Below, in pieces: positions 20,076 to 31,935 of a stretch of 64,000 nt of DNA (positions are counted from its first letter, which is position 1; every line of letters starts with the position of its first letter). The stretch lies in contig OY998175.1 in the NCBI GenBank assembly GCA_963921935.1, positions 267,523,709 to 267,587,708 on the forward strand. Reading direction: 5' to 3'. The notes beneath the pieces are model-generated. The model was not told the origin of the DNA. It was given only the letters and a program-made list of their open reading frames with translations, and ran no database searches. Position numbers and translations under genes: made by a program. This stretch comes from Galeruca laticollis. Lineage: Eukaryota; Arthropoda; Insecta; Coleoptera; Chrysomelidae.

Positions 20076-20500
20076 ACAGATGCGGAAAAGTTAGTTTTAA
20101 TCTTTAAAACCGTTTATTTTTATACACGATCATACACCAATGAGTGTCTGATCACCGTCTCGTTTATGTGTAAGCACTGAGAAAAGTGTTTACGTATCGC
20201 CATTTAACGGACTTTTATCCATAAAACACGAAGAAAAGCATTTCATCTATTTTTACCTAGCGTGTGAGAAAGCTTCGGTATTCCGATAGTTATGAGAATA
20301 CTCCTTCATGTGTAATACTGTTCTACCTACAGGGTGTTTTTGAACAGAATGCATATTTGAAATTGGCAGGTATATCTCGAGTTGTGGTTGCACAAAACTA
20401 ATTCGTTTTCAATACAGTACCTGTCTTTACCTTGCCGTATATCTTATCTAGTAAGGGATATTTAAAACAAAAAGAGTTAATTTCGTAAGTAGATTGAAAT

Positions 20501-20760
20501 AGTATATTGTGCAACAAAGTGGGAAAAGTTCAACTTTTCTCACGAGTGAGAAAAGTACTTTTCCCACATGTTGCACACTATACTTTTTCTACAACTGCAC
20601 AAATTTAAAGAATACAAGTAAATAGTTTTGTAGAAAAAGTCTAAGCATCGAGTAGTGTGGGCAAAGTGCCGTGAGAAATAGTATTTCTCACAGTGTGAGC
20701 AATGTATGGTTTTGAAATTAAGTAAGCTATGAGAAGTACGTTACTTTTCATAGCAGTTGT
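20501..20760. repeat. Cluster of perfect or near-perfect hairpins
   Basis: 20501-20542 is the inverse of 20545-20584 (arms of about 40 bp around GTGGGAAAAGT/ACTTTTCCCAC and TGCAACA/TGTTGCA). TTTTTCTACAA (20585 on) pairs with TTGTAGAAAAA (about 20628). GTGAGAAATAGTATTTCTCAC is a near-palindrome at about 20671-20691. GCTATGAGAAGTA pairs with TACTTTTCATAGC at about 20727-20756. It looks like the structured end of a foldback or MITE; no target duplication was found. Confidence 0.6.
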
Positions 20761-22955
20761 ATAAAAACATATATTTTGAACGTTGTAAATATAGGTTCGT
20801 TTTCTCCATGAATTTTTACCGGCCTGCAGTTAATTTTTCTAGCTACGATTTAATCACTATCGTTTCCCTTCTCCACTCTTAACTTTATCTTTGCCCCTTG
20901 AAGTTTTTATAATCCTTTTCTTCAGGAAAAAGGAGCATTTCCGTGATAGTTTTTATTCTTTTTCTTGAAAAAACAAGTCTCAATTGCTTTGTAACTAGCG
21001 TATTTAACGATATTTTTTTTTGAGGACTAAATTACGGTTTAGTACCAAATCATAAACATTAACGTAGAGTCAAATTTTAGGCTGAGCTCCTATATCCGTT
21101 TAGGTCCCAAGCGGACTGGGGTTCCTTTATCTACAGGGGATCTGTGGACGGACAAATAAAATAGGTCTGTAAGTCTTGGTGAATTTTTTTTCACGAGTAA
21201 AGAATTTTTATAAAAATTCTAAACTAAGGAAGAGGGGAATGTGTCTATTGACACATATAGAAATACCTTTCAAGTTTATTTTTTATTTAAAAGATTTTAA
21301 TATGCATTTTGTAAACAGTAATCCATACAAGCAACATGTTCAAACAAATGTCTTTAATGTCTTAGTATTACAGTGTTTAGTGCATAATATTTTGTGAGTG
21401 CCAAAGGTTTGTTTCGCGCATTTACTGTATAAAAAATATTCTAGTGAAACACCATATTGAAATGATTGTAGCTTACATGTATTTGTACCTAAAAAAAACT
21501 TCAGGACATCACAAATTTGTCCGTTAGCAGCTTTACACGTAGATTTTTTTGAAGTGTGAAGTCCCTGCAGGATGATTTGAATGTATAAATTTCGTTTACG
21601 TAAGTTCACACTCTTCACTTTTTACAAAGGTCACTTTGAAGATGTCCCAAATGGTTTCTTAGAGAACGGTTCTTCGTGCAACTTCGAAATCCGTTTCGAC
21701 GTAAAACCAACCAATCCAATTATACTAATTACCATAGGTACCGGCTTAAACGACAGAAATCCCTGATAAGAATATCTATTTAACTTAACAATCGCTTCAA
21801 ATTGGAGCCTACATATGTACAAAATAAAAACGTTAAAACTCGGCCTTGGGGGTGCCAATATCCTAAAGTTATTTTAGGATCGTTACAACAGCCAGGAGAA
21901 AATTCGAAGAGCCATAAATCCAGATCAGGGAACTGACGAAATAGACAAGAAAATACTACGCCATGCATCCATGGCCGAGAAAAAAGTTAGACCGTGCCTA
22001 CTAACGAAGACCATAAGAAGAAGAGAACACAGAAAGAAGAGGAATCACCTATTAGTGGTCCGGTTGATCCATAGAAAGATGGGCAGGATCTCTAATAGGG
22101 ACAGCTTCAGCAAGTGAATCCACTCTTTAAGGTCGTTCGTAGACGTAGTAAGTCGGCTAAGAATTAGCCCCTTCTGGAGACTGCGAAACACACACACACA
22201 CACGCACCCAACGCGAACGACGAGAAAAAGAAGCTAAAAAAGGAGTAAAACGCAGTGCACTACCCTAAAGAAAAAAGAGGACAGCCAAACAGTTTCACAA
22301 AAACCCAGGAAAGTAGAATGGGTGAGTTATCAACAATGAAGACAAAGGTCCCCATCGGATGATATGGGGGTGGTGGTATGTTCGTCTTGGAAGACATCGT
22401 TATTGAAGGATGCATTCTGGTAGGGACGGGTTTGAACATGGGTGTGAACCAAGATTAGTAGAAGGGATAGGTTGCCTGGTAACTTTAGACCAATCAGATG
22501 CTCGAATTTCAAGCGGCAATACGTCCTCCAGACAATTGGGTTTGAATTCCCTATTTAATCGAATGCATGTCATAGAATAAAATGAAGGTAAATTAATTTT
22601 GATAAGTACGTTATAAAAATTGAATAATGTTATGAAAATGTCTGATGCATTGCATTATAACTTTTGATGTTTCCGAAATGATAAAAAACAGTTACCTAAT
22701 TCTTTTTAAAACTTCAACTGAATGACTGTAATCTTGTTCGAACATCAAAGGCTATTAAATAAAGGGGGAAACTAAATGCTATGCAATTTAAAACATATAT
22801 TTATTATTTTCAAGATTTTTTTAACTAATGTGGTAGATTTAAAAAAAACAGATAAAGAAAGTCAATAAACAATTCTTTTAAATTTTTTCAATGTCTTTCT
22901 TTGTGAATGATCAATAAGAACTTTCTTTTTTAAAGATTTATTTTTGTCTTTTTTT
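20761..22955. other. No recognisable gene; CA microsatellite at 22189-22203
   Basis: Small open frames occur on both strands (for example 21340-21618 minus and 21581-21766 plus overlapping each other), but none has a family motif or is longer than about 92 codons. A short CA repeat lies at 22189-22203. The right end should include the 3' flank of the P-element pseudogene. Confidence 0.4.
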
Positions 22956-24449
22956 CAATTTAAAAATTTGATACGCACAAATATTCTTTGTCTGGAGAAT
23001 GAATTGATAAGTTCCTTTGGCACATCAGTTACTTTGGTAGCAATATATTCTGTGGTTTTCTTTATAACACTTTTTCTATCACAAAATTCTTGTTTATGAA
23101 ACTTTTGGAAATATTTATCCATCAACGTAACCTGTCGCGTTCATTCGTCAGATGGTTGGGTTAAACCTTCAAATGATAAGCTTTGTATCCACGAAGACAT
23201 GCTATAACTAAGTAGGGTGTTTGCTTCTTCAGTTTGGTATGTGTACTGACCTAAATGCGGATATTTTAACTTTATTTTTTGGCCAAATATCCAACAATAT
23301 AGGCCAAACCATCTTTTTCAGACTCCCCTTTTGAACTGGAATGGGTACTGCTAGATGATGTGGTGCTATCATTATCTAATATGAGCTTTTCAGCCACTTC
23401 CATTTCCATACTTTCTTCAGGAATGTCAATATGCCCAATATTTGCTTGTTTAAAAATACTTGACAAAAAATATTCCTCAACCTACAATCCTGGGGAAGTT
23501 CCTGTATTAGAATGTTTTGAAACTAATCCAGGATTTTTCACAAGTAAAATCATTCTGATCCGATATAGAGCATTCAGAGGAGAAGGATGATCGTGTTATC
23601 CTCCCCGAGTTCTTAACTAAAATGAAATAAGATTTTTTAATTTACAAAAAGTAAGTCGCGTGAATTGTACTACATTTAGAACTTAAAATCAATATATTTA
23701 CCCGAGCAATCTTGATTTAGTCTATGAGTTAAGATGTACTTTATCTGAAATTCTTATCTCACTGCTGAGAACAGGGCTCGAAGTGATTTGGTAGAAATTA
23801 TTATTCCCTTTTGAAAGACCTGCAAACTTTTCTCACCAATGCATTTCATTCCAAAGACGGTGCAAGACATGTTTTCTAAAATCTCATCCTGTAAATCCAT
23901 ACTGAGACCATATGGCTTCTTTGTAGGTACCTTTGCTGAAATTTAATATGAATTCATCACATCAAACCAATTATTAACCATCTCAAAAAAATCAGCTACT
24001 TTTGCTGTGTTTTTTTATCGACACCAGGCAAGTATAATTTTAGTGCAGTTTCTGTGGTGTTTGAGAATAACTGAGCTGCCAGTTTTGCATTTTCCTTTGT
24101 GTCTTCTCGACATTAATATGTAATGGCGTTAGTTTGTAACATAAATTTATTTCTGACCTAGTGGTCTCACTTAAATCCTGTATGCTATCTTTAAGTATTT
24201 TAGTTCCACCTTTTAATAAATATCCACTATCTAAAAACCAGTGTCTCAGTAATTTCAATAAATGTGGGGCATCAGAAAAGAAGTAAATGAGATTTTTTGT
24301 AACTGGATGGTATGAATAGTCTTTGTCAATTGTAATATCAATTTCCTTCCATAATCCTTGATTGTCTCTACCACAGTCAGAATTGCAAGCTAAAACATTA
24401 TATTTAATTTCGTATAAACGAGTAATTATATTTTCAATAAGTTCTTTTA
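22956..24449 (-). pseudogene. P-element / THAP9-type transposase pseudogene (central and C-terminal part)
   Basis: Minus-strand fragments give a continuous match to the P-element transposase, an RNase H-fold DNA transposase. CNSDCGRDNQGLWKEIDI and FFSDAPHLLKLLRHWFLDSG come first. A frameshift near 24070 leads to NTTETALKLYLPGVDK and ADFFEMVNNWFDVMNS. Then YGLSMDLQDEIL and FQKGIIISTKSLRALF, followed by a stop or shift into YILTHRLNQD. A possible 85-bp intron (23617-23701, GTAAAT..TTTTAG) precedes the LRTRGG..HDHPSPLNALYRIR block. The end has GLAYIVGYLAKK and SFSRQRIFVRIKFLN with the stop at 22956-22958. The N-terminal part is cut off where the PLE cluster starts. Dead by many lesions. Confidence 0.88.
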
Positions 24450-24524
24450 GTGTTTTTAAATGAAACTCAAGGTCTCTAGTTAATTCCACAATATAATACA
24501 AGTTATTGAAAATTCTAAAAAATT

Positions 24525-24558
24525 GACAATTGTTTCGATAAATCAATATCATCGTCAG
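24525..24558 (-). ncRNA. Hammerhead-ribozyme-like core, 3' terminal repeat of minus-strand PLE
   Basis: Same sequence as at 19080-19113, here downstream of the coding unit in the sense of transcription. Confidence 0.65.
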
Positions 24559-24820
24559 AATGACAGAAGTTACATTTCATTTTATGCCTACCTGATGTTT
24601 AGTAGTTATATTTTTGGCTAGACCAAGAAGTAACCTAACTTGTGATTGGCTTAATATATGTTTATAGAAAAAGAAGAAGATGTGATATTACAAATATTGA
24701 AGCTTAGATATTATTAGCCCTATGGTGATATCCTGGATATCATTTTTCCAATTAAGATCAGTATAACTGTGCAATGATATAGAAAACCAGGAAAACTATA
24801 TCTGCTGATCTTTACAATTA

Positions 24821-27275
24821 TCACTTAAGAAGACAGTTTATTAGTGGAGAATTCCCTAGATTTAACTGTTCATTGACAACTTCATATTGTGGGTTTCTTA
24901 AATGTCTTCTAATTTCCAGTTCTTCAAGGAAATCCAGTTCTTGTTTCTTTTCACAAATATGCAGCACTTCTAGTTCTGTGTTAGGTGTCAATGAATGATT
25001 GGTGTCAAGTAGATGTTTTGCGTAGTGGGATTTATCTGGTTGTTTTAATCTGTAAGCTCGTAAGTGCTCACTGTATCGTATTTCAAAATTCCTAAGGGTC
25101 TGACCCAAATAGACAGCATTACATTCTGGACATTTGAGTTTATATATACCTGACTTCTTTAATAGTGGTATTTTTGTTTTTACATTTAACAATTTGGTAC
25201 TAACGTTACTTTCTGTTTTAAAAGAAATTGTTGCATTCGTTGCTGAAGATATTATCTTTGAAATATTATTAGAAATATTTCCTGCATATGTGATGGTTTT
25301 ATAAGTTTTAATTTCATCAGCTTGCTAAGGATATATTAGTTGTAATGCCACTTTTTTCTCTTTTTTACTAATTAGTTTATTTATCATATCTAATGGATAA
25401 CCGTTAGATGTTGCTATTTGTCTAATTGTATTAATCTCTCTATCAAAATTACATTTGTTCATAGGGACTGAAAAAGCTCTATGTATCATTGAATTATATG
25501 CTGCTAGTCTGTGTGAGACAGGGTGGTTAGAATTGAATGGAATTGTCACATCAGTCTGTGTTGGTTTTCGGTAAATTGAATAATAAAGTACATTATTAAC
25601 TCTTTGAATTATTAAATCAAGAAAATTGATTGAGCTATTTTCTTCAATTTCTAATGTAAATTTAATTTTCGGGTGTAAATTATTGATGTGGTTGAAAAAC
25701 ACATCTAATTGTCGCTCACTACCCATAAAACAAGCTAATATGTCATCCACATATCTATACCAAAATAAAATATTTTTCAAAATATTACTTTCAAAGATCT
25801 TTCTTTCTAAATTGTCCATAAAAATGTTTGCTAATATAGGTGATATAGGGCTTCCCATTGGTAAACCTTCATTTTGAATATATATCTTATTGTCAAAAGT
25901 GAAATAATTCTGATTAATGCATACATCAAATAAATTAAGTATATCTGATATTATTCCTGGATTAATATTTTTATCTTCTAGTAATTCTCTTACAAGTATT
26001 AGACATTCTTTAGGAGGAATTTTAGTAAACATATTAGTTACATCGAACGATATGAGTTTATAGTTATCTTGCAAGTGGATTGATTTCAACTTTTTGATTA
26101 GTTCTATTGAATTTCTAATTGAGTACTGAGATTCATATCCGTAAGTATTGAGTATATTGTTGAGCTTTTTTGCCAATATATTATTAGGAGCATTAACATA
26201 AGAGACTACAGGTCTAATTGGTTTCGTTATTTTATGTAATTTAACTGTTCCATATAATTGTGGACAATGAGGATTCTTATGTATGATAGACCTCTTTTCG
26301 TAATCATTTAAAAGATAATTTGAATTATTAACAATATCCCTTACATTATTAGAAAACTTCTTTGTTGGGTCTGCTTTAAGAACTTTTACATCGCTGGATT
26401 CTATAAAGTTATATACTTTGGAATTGTAATTTTCAGTCGTCAAAATGACAGTAGCATTCCCCTTATCGGATTTTGTAACTGTTAGGTTATTGTTCTCTAT
26501 CTTCTCTTTTATTGCGTTTAAAACTGAAATGTCATTTTTTGTTTGACGTTTAACTTTTGAAGGTTCAATATTTTTGATTAAATTGGCAATTTTTAATTTC
26601 TCATAAAGAAAATTATTTGAATTAGATTTTTAAAGCTATTTCTGACTCTGTAGCTAAAATTTGTTTAATATTATTCGTAAATTTAGGTGGTATGCTGTAC
26701 TTTAAACCTTTATTTAAAAATTCTATTTCACTATTTGTAAAATTAGTGTCTGAAAGGTTTTCAAATCGTGGTGCAAAGTGTGTTGGTATGTAAGTACTTA
26801 CAGTTTCATGATGTTTTGAGTATTGAATTTTATGTTGTGTGTGTTCAAGATTCTGTAGCTTCTTTTTTTGTTTCTTAAATTTCATATGCTTCATAGTGCT
26901 GATATTTTCTCTAATTTTGTCATCCAAACAGTCAAATTCTACTGGATGTAATTGGAATGTGAGTTCTGAATGTACAACTTTTATGTAGTTGTCTAAGGAG
27001 TCTCTAACTTTGAACCATTTCTTACATTCAGATTTTATCCAAACTCGTTGAGCACATTTTATAGCTTTTTGTGCTTGTGGTGTTTTAGTGTGACATTTTA
27101 TATTCACATAATTTGGTATTACCTTTTTTCTAAGGCATTCTTGGTTAAACCAAATGTTTTGTGATGCTTTGTAACGTTTTTGTAGTAACTTCTGGTACAG
27201 TCGGGTCAAATCTTCTCTCGAAGATTTTTTAATGAAATTGACTGTCTTGACCCTTACTTCGTGGAATATGCTCAT
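24821..27275 (-). pseudogene. Penelope-like RT/GIY-YIG polyprotein, nearly full length, one frameshift and one stop
   Basis: ATG at 27275 opens a basic N-terminal region (26622-27275) with coiled-coil-like character. A one-base slip in an A-run near 26630 shifts into the frame carrying SDKGNATVIL, a conserved PLE N-terminal motif. Next come CPQLYGTVKLHK, motif A SFDVTNMF, motif B GLPMGSPISPIL and motif C YVDD. A single AAG-to-TAG change (25325-25327) then stops it. The same frame continues to the endonuclease (GIYKLKCPECNAVYLGQT) and ends at 24821. Total about 818 codons, normal for PLEs. The start codon lies inside the sequence that also ends every complete foldback copy. Only two lesions suggest very recent death. 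Confidence 0.93.
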
Positions 27276-27354
27276 ATTAGTGTTTTTAAATGAAACTCAA
27301 GGTCTCTAGTTAATTCCACAATATAATACAAGTTATTGAAAATTCTAAAAAATC

Positions 27355-27388
27355 GACAATTGTTTCGATAAATCAATATCATCGTCAG
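27355..27388 (-). ncRNA. Hammerhead-ribozyme-like core, 5' terminal repeat of minus-strand PLE
   Basis: Located upstream of the PLE start codon. One flanking base differs (TCGAC for TTGAC beside the cleavage triplet), which affects stem I, not the core. Confidence 0.6.
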
Positions 27389-27650
27389 AATGACAGAAGT
27401 TACATTTCATTTTATGCCTACCTGATGTTTAGTAGTTATATTTTTGGCTAGACCAAGAAGTAACCTAACTTGTGATTGGCTTAATATATATTTATAGAAA
27501 AAGAAGAAGATGTGATATTACAAATATTGAAGCTTAGATATTATTAGCCCTATGGTGATATCCTGGATATCATTTTTCCAATTAAGATCAGTATAACTGT
27601 GCAATGATATAGAAAACCAGGAAAACTATATCTGCTGATCTTTACAATTA

Positions 27651-27763
27651 TCACTTAAGAAGACAGTTTATTAGTGGAGAATTCCCTAGATTTAACTGTT
27701 CATTGACAACTTCATATTGTGGGTTTCTTAAATGTCTTCTAATTTCCAGTTCTTCAAGGAAAT
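27651..27763 (-). pseudogene. C-terminal tail of an upstream tandem PLE unit
   Basis: Encodes the final ~37 residues of the endonuclease (EELEIRRHLRNPQYEV.. to the stop at 27651-27653). It directly precedes the 5' terminal repeat of the main minus-strand copy, which shows head-to-tail tandem organisation. Confidence 0.8.
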
Positions 27764-28017
27764 ACAGTGAGCACTTACGAGCTTACAGATTAAAACAACC
27801 AGATAAATCCCACTACGCAAAACATCTACTTGACACCAATCATTCATTGACACCTAACACAGAACTAGAAGTGCTGCATATTTGTGAAAAGAAACAAGAA
27901 CTGGATTTCCTTGAAGAACTGGAAATTAGAAGACATTTAAGAAACCCACAATATGAAGTTGTCAATGAACAGTTAAATCTAGGGAATTCTCCACTAATAA
28001 ACTGTCTTCTTAAGTGA
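27764..28017 (+). pseudogene. Inverted partial PLE endonuclease end
   Basis: Starts abruptly at YSEHLRAYRLKQPDK and runs to the normal stop at 28015-28017, opposite in strand to its neighbour. The junction at 27763/27764 makes a long palindrome with the tandem tail. Upstream codons in this frame (from 27703) are just the antisense of the other copy. Confidence 0.85.
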
Positions 28018-28279
28018 TAATTGTAAAGATCAGCAGATATAGTTTTCCTGGTTTTCTATATCATTGCACAGTTATACTGATCTTAATTGGAAAAATGATA
28101 TCCAGGATATCACCATAGGGCTAATAATATCTAAGCTTCAATATTTGTAATATCACATCTTCTTCTTTTTCTATAAACATATATTAAGCCAATCACAAGA
28201 TAGGTTACTTCTTGGTCTAGCCAAAAATATAACTACTAAACATCAGGTAGGCATAAAATGAAATGTAACTTCTGTCATT

Positions 28280-28313
28280 CTGACGATGATATTGATTTAT
28301 CGAAACAATTGTC
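28280..28313 (+). ncRNA. Hammerhead-ribozyme-like core of the inverted PLE end
   Basis: Same core as 19080-19113. The element is cut off only 27 bases downstream, at 28340. Confidence 0.65.
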
Positions 28314-28340
28314 AATTTTTTAGAATTTTCAATAACTTGT

Positions 28341-29137
28341 GGATGGAAGGTCTGAAATATCCATAGAAATGTTATCATCTGCTCCTGTTTTTACTTCTGT
28401 TTGTGTTAAACACTTTACTCTATGTTCTCGTTTCTAATTATTCGATGAGTTCTTTCAGATAGTTCTCTGTTAACACCCAAAGGTAAGAATAATGTGGGAA
28501 TGTGTTAATTGAAAAGTTAAATAAGGATTGAATTCCACAGGATGTCAATCAACTCTCTTTTCTTAATACTTTTCACACTAAATAATGATAAAAATAAGTT
28601 CACAAATGAATGGTTTATAGAATTTCAAATACAGAAATCACTAATAAATTGGTTGGAATAGCAAAACAACACCATATATATAAATTTATTATATATGAAC
28701 AACACAAACGTGCATGCATGAAACTCGGTTCTGTCGTCTGAGTGACGCAATCACTCCCCCCTTCGTCGCTTCCGCCATCCGTTATTCAGGCAACCTATCA
28801 TTTCTACAGATCTTGGGTGTGAACGGCGATGAAAATATTACAAATGGCGAGTTTGAAAAGAAATCAGAGGCTTGAAGAGGTTATGTTTGTAAATTAATAA
28901 TAAACTACAATAACTATTCGTTAACTTAATATATATTTAAAAAATATACAATTTAGTATTTATATTTCATTTTAGTGAAATATTCAAATAATTTAAATAC
29001 GAACTTATTCAAAATATCATTTATTGCGACAGTTGCATCACGATAAACTTCAGAAACTACTTTATTTAGCTCAGATGAAGAGTGGAATGGAATTTTACAA
29101 AATTGAGATCATAAAAAGCGAAACCTCAAGCCACGTA
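28341..29137. other. No firm gene; may begin with the N-terminal flank of the P-element pseudogene
   Basis: The minus strand directly right of the PLE has short open stretches (for example DDNISMDISDLPS) that could be P-element sequence, but no THAP motif is visible. The rest is AT-rich with no clear structure. Confidence 0.3.
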
Positions 29138-29593
29138 TATTAGAGAGATATTGCCAATTGCAATACCGCATACGGTGCGGTATTTATGTTGCGCTATTTT
29201 AATAACGCTCTACCTAAAATAGATTTGGAAATAACAGCTATTGCCATCACTGTTATTTAATAACGTGCGCTGCGTTAGGAAGGAAGTACTTAACATAACC
29301 TGTCTTTTTTGTGTACTTATAATTTTTTTTAAAGTTAAAACCAAAAGACAAATAAACTTACTATTTGCATACTTGATAAAATTAAATATATTTAAGAATG
29401 GATGAAATTCTTATTGACTGACAGCACGCGAAAAGGTCACAGATACTAGTCAGGTAGTAAAGCATAAGCGTCACAGTTCATCTAAGGAATTTATTTACTA
29501 TTTAATTTTATACCCGATCTAATATATAAAGGTAATATAAATGTAAATTCGGTTAGTTAAAACAACTAACTGACCTTCATATATTTGTAGAGT

Positions 29594-29880
29594 CTTCTTC
29601 TTACAGTGCCATATCCGTGATCGGACGTAGGCGACCTCTCACTTCTACCTGTGTTGTGCTCTCCAGTTACCACAGATAGAAGGGACCTACAGTTTAACGA
29701 CGGATCCGAACGTCTATGTTGAGAGGCTGTACTAGGCAGAATACTGTCGGTGGTTTGCCATTGCCTTCCGACAGGTGGCTCTCCGAAATTTTAATTATGA
29801 TGTTAACTAGGCCCGGGTTTGATCCCGGGGCCTCTCGGTTAGCAGACAGAGCACCATTCCACTAGCCTACGGAGACCACC
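29594..29880 (-). mobile_element. tRNA-derived SINE, 287 bp, 11-bp target duplication
   Basis: ATTTGTAGAGT at 29583-29593 and 29881-29891 flanks the insert. Read on the minus strand, the 5' end resembles a tRNA: GTAGGCTAGTGGAATGGTGC as an A-box region and GGGATCAAACCC as a B box, for RNA polymerase III. A body with GGAAGGCAATGGCAAACCAC follows, then a short AAGAAGAAG tail at the left boundary. SINEs are copied by LINE machinery. Confidence 0.85.
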
Positions 29881-30237
29881 ATTTGTAGAGTACATACAGT
29901 TACAACAATAAATTATTTTTGAAATAATCTTGTAACGCAACTATTCTGACTGAATATTTCATTAATTATCTTGAGAATTTGAAGCAGGTCAATTCTTGAG
30001 AGACATATTAACAAACCATTTATCAATTCATTCTCCAGATAATTACTTTCTGATTTTTGAAATGTTGATAATAACATTTCCAAGAAACATTACAATTGGG
30101 TCCTACTAGGGATTGTCCCAATGACTACTTAGAAAATTTTCAGATATATACGGTGAAACTTGGTCTCGCCCAAATTTGTATAATTTGTTTTGCTTAGAGT
30201 CGCTTATGTTCGATAAGTGTTAACTGTGTTGTGAAAA

Positions 30238-31294
30238 ATGTATTCAAGTTTTACCCCAGTAAAGTGTAAGAGCGTGATTAGCTTACAAACGAAGACTGTA
30301 GTGTTAAATGTGCATGATATTGTTGTACATCAAATGCCGGCTGCTACTGTTAGAAATATAGTTTCTACATGTTCCAATATGACAGGAGTTAGTTAATCTA
30401 CTATTTACAGGCTTCTAAGATAGAGGAAAAATGGAAATATATTTCCACCTAAAAAGTCAACTGGAAGAAAACCATTTGACCTTAATGAACATATGCAAAA
30501 TACAATAAGACGAAAACTACATGAATTATATTTTAAAAAAGAGATCCCAATCCTTGACAGAATTCTAAGAATGGTGAAGGAGGACGAGAATTTGCCTGAC
30601 TTAGGGCGAACAACTTTATGGAAAATATGACACAAATTAAATTTTACTTGGGAGAAGCAAAGTCGCAAATCAGTGCTAATCGACAACGAAGAAATAATAT
30701 GTTGGAGACGCCAGTATTTACGAGATATCCAAAAATACAGACATGAGGGAAGACAAATCTATTATCTAGATGAGACATGGCTCAATGAAGGACATTCAGT
30801 GAAAAAAATATGGCAGGAGAAAAGTATTCAAACCAAACGTCAAACTTTCATGGAAGGTTTATCTACTGAACTGAAAACTCCTATCGGTAAAGGTCGCCGA
30901 CTAATAATAACGCATATTGGATCCAATCAAGGGTTCGTTGAAGGTGGTTTATTGGAGTTTCAGTCAACATCAACCAAAGACTATCATGAAGAAATGACTA
31001 CAGATGTATTTTACACAAATGGTCGAATTAATTCCAAATAATGCTGTAATCGTTATGGACAATGCCACTTATCATTCGCGATTAACAGAAAATCTTCCAT
31101 CTACCTCTTGGAGAAAAGCTGATATTAGAAACTGGTTAATCGTAAAAGATATACCATTTGAATATGATATGTTGAAAAAAGAACTTTTAAATGTTACTTC
31201 AGATCACAAGCTACAATTTAAAAAGTTTGTTATTGATGAAATAGCCAAGAATCGTGGGATAACAGTGCTCCGTTTGCCGAATCTAATTAAATAA
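30238..31294 (+). pseudogene. IS630/mariner-type (DDE_3-like) transposase pseudogene
   Basis: Begins near ATG 30238 with an N-terminal HTH region broken by stops. It continues through RTTLWKI and IYYLDETWLNEGHSV (first Asp) and RLIITHIGSNQGFVEGGLL. A frameshift near 31010 leads into VIVMDNATYHSR (second Asp). It ends LRLPNLIK and a stop, where the family has LPPYHCxLNPIE. The third catalytic residue is therefore lost. Same family as 33391-34554. Inactive. Confidence 0.87.
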
Positions 31295-31677
31295 GCAAAA
31301 TGAACTAATATCGTAATCTCCGCCACTGCCGCACTGTTTATCCTTTTGCTGGCGTTGTTCAGTTTTATTACCTAATTGTATTTTGAGCTGAAACAGGGAT
31401 GTACAGATAACCAATACAGACACCTACTTGTTTTGCATTAGAATTTTAGTATTCACTTGTAAAATTCTTAGGATCACTCTGTAAGAGATAATTTTCTATT
31501 TAAATATTTAATGAGGCTACTGTGCTGTCAGACATTAAGAAATAGACTATAGCTGGAGTTAGTGAAAATGGTATCGAATATGTGATTTTGCATAATATAA
31601 AAGGAGTGGAGCTAAACCAAATAGATTGAATTTGATTTTGATAATATGCAAGAAGATAATGTAAAAAACAATTTTAT

Positions 31678-31935
31678 TGTTTTTAAATGAAACTCAAGGT
31701 CTCTAGTTAATTCCACAATATAATACAAGTTATTGAAAATTCTAAAAAATTGACAATTGTTTCGATAAATCAATATCATCGTCAGAATGATATTGATTTA
31801 TCGAAACAATTGTCAATTTTTTAGAATTTTCAATAACTTGTATTATATTGTGGAATTAACTAGAGACCTTGAGTTTCATTTAAAAACACTAATATGAGCA
31901 TATTCCACGAAGTAAGGGTCGAGACAGTCAATTTC
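31678..31935. mobile_element. Palindromic mini-Penelope, 258 bp, 12-bp target duplication
   Basis: AAACAATTTTAT at 31666-31677 and 31936-31947. Left arm 31678-31785 is inverse to the right arm 31786-31935. The right arm extends through the ATGAGCATATTCCACG segment that encodes the PLE N terminus. Confidence 0.85.
31752..31785 (-). ncRNA. Hammerhead-ribozyme-like core (left arm of foldback)
   Basis: Core present on the minus strand. The opposite arm starts at AATGATATTG and lacks the CTGACGA box, so only one of the two arms could fold. Confidence 0.6.

Larger units (their letters stand above)
24449..28340 (-). mobile_element. Tandem and inverted Penelope cluster inserted in the P-element pseudogene
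   Basis: From left to right: a terminal repeat (24449-24820), a near-full-length minus-strand coding unit (24821-27275), a second terminal repeat in the same orientation (27276-27650), and the last ~113 bp of another tandem unit (27651-27763). An abrupt switch to plus strand at 27764 adds an endonuclease end and terminal repeat that stop at 28340. So one complete unit has direct terminal repeats and is joined to a partial unit ending in an inverted partial copy. No clear target duplication flanks the whole. Confidence 0.88.

Noticed and set aside
27703..27763. Upstream codons of the plus-strand PLE endonuclease frame
   Set aside because: These bases are the antisense of the neighbouring tandem copy; true endonuclease homology starts at 27764.
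29805..29880. tRNA gene on the minus strand
   Set aside because: Has A-box-like and B-box-like sequence but no complete cloverleaf or acceptor stem. It forms the head of a SINE with target duplications.
30005..30030. Match to the P-element C-terminal coding sequence (CAATTCATTCTCCAGA)
   Set aside because: Only 16 bases match and flanking codons do not, so chance similarity is likely.
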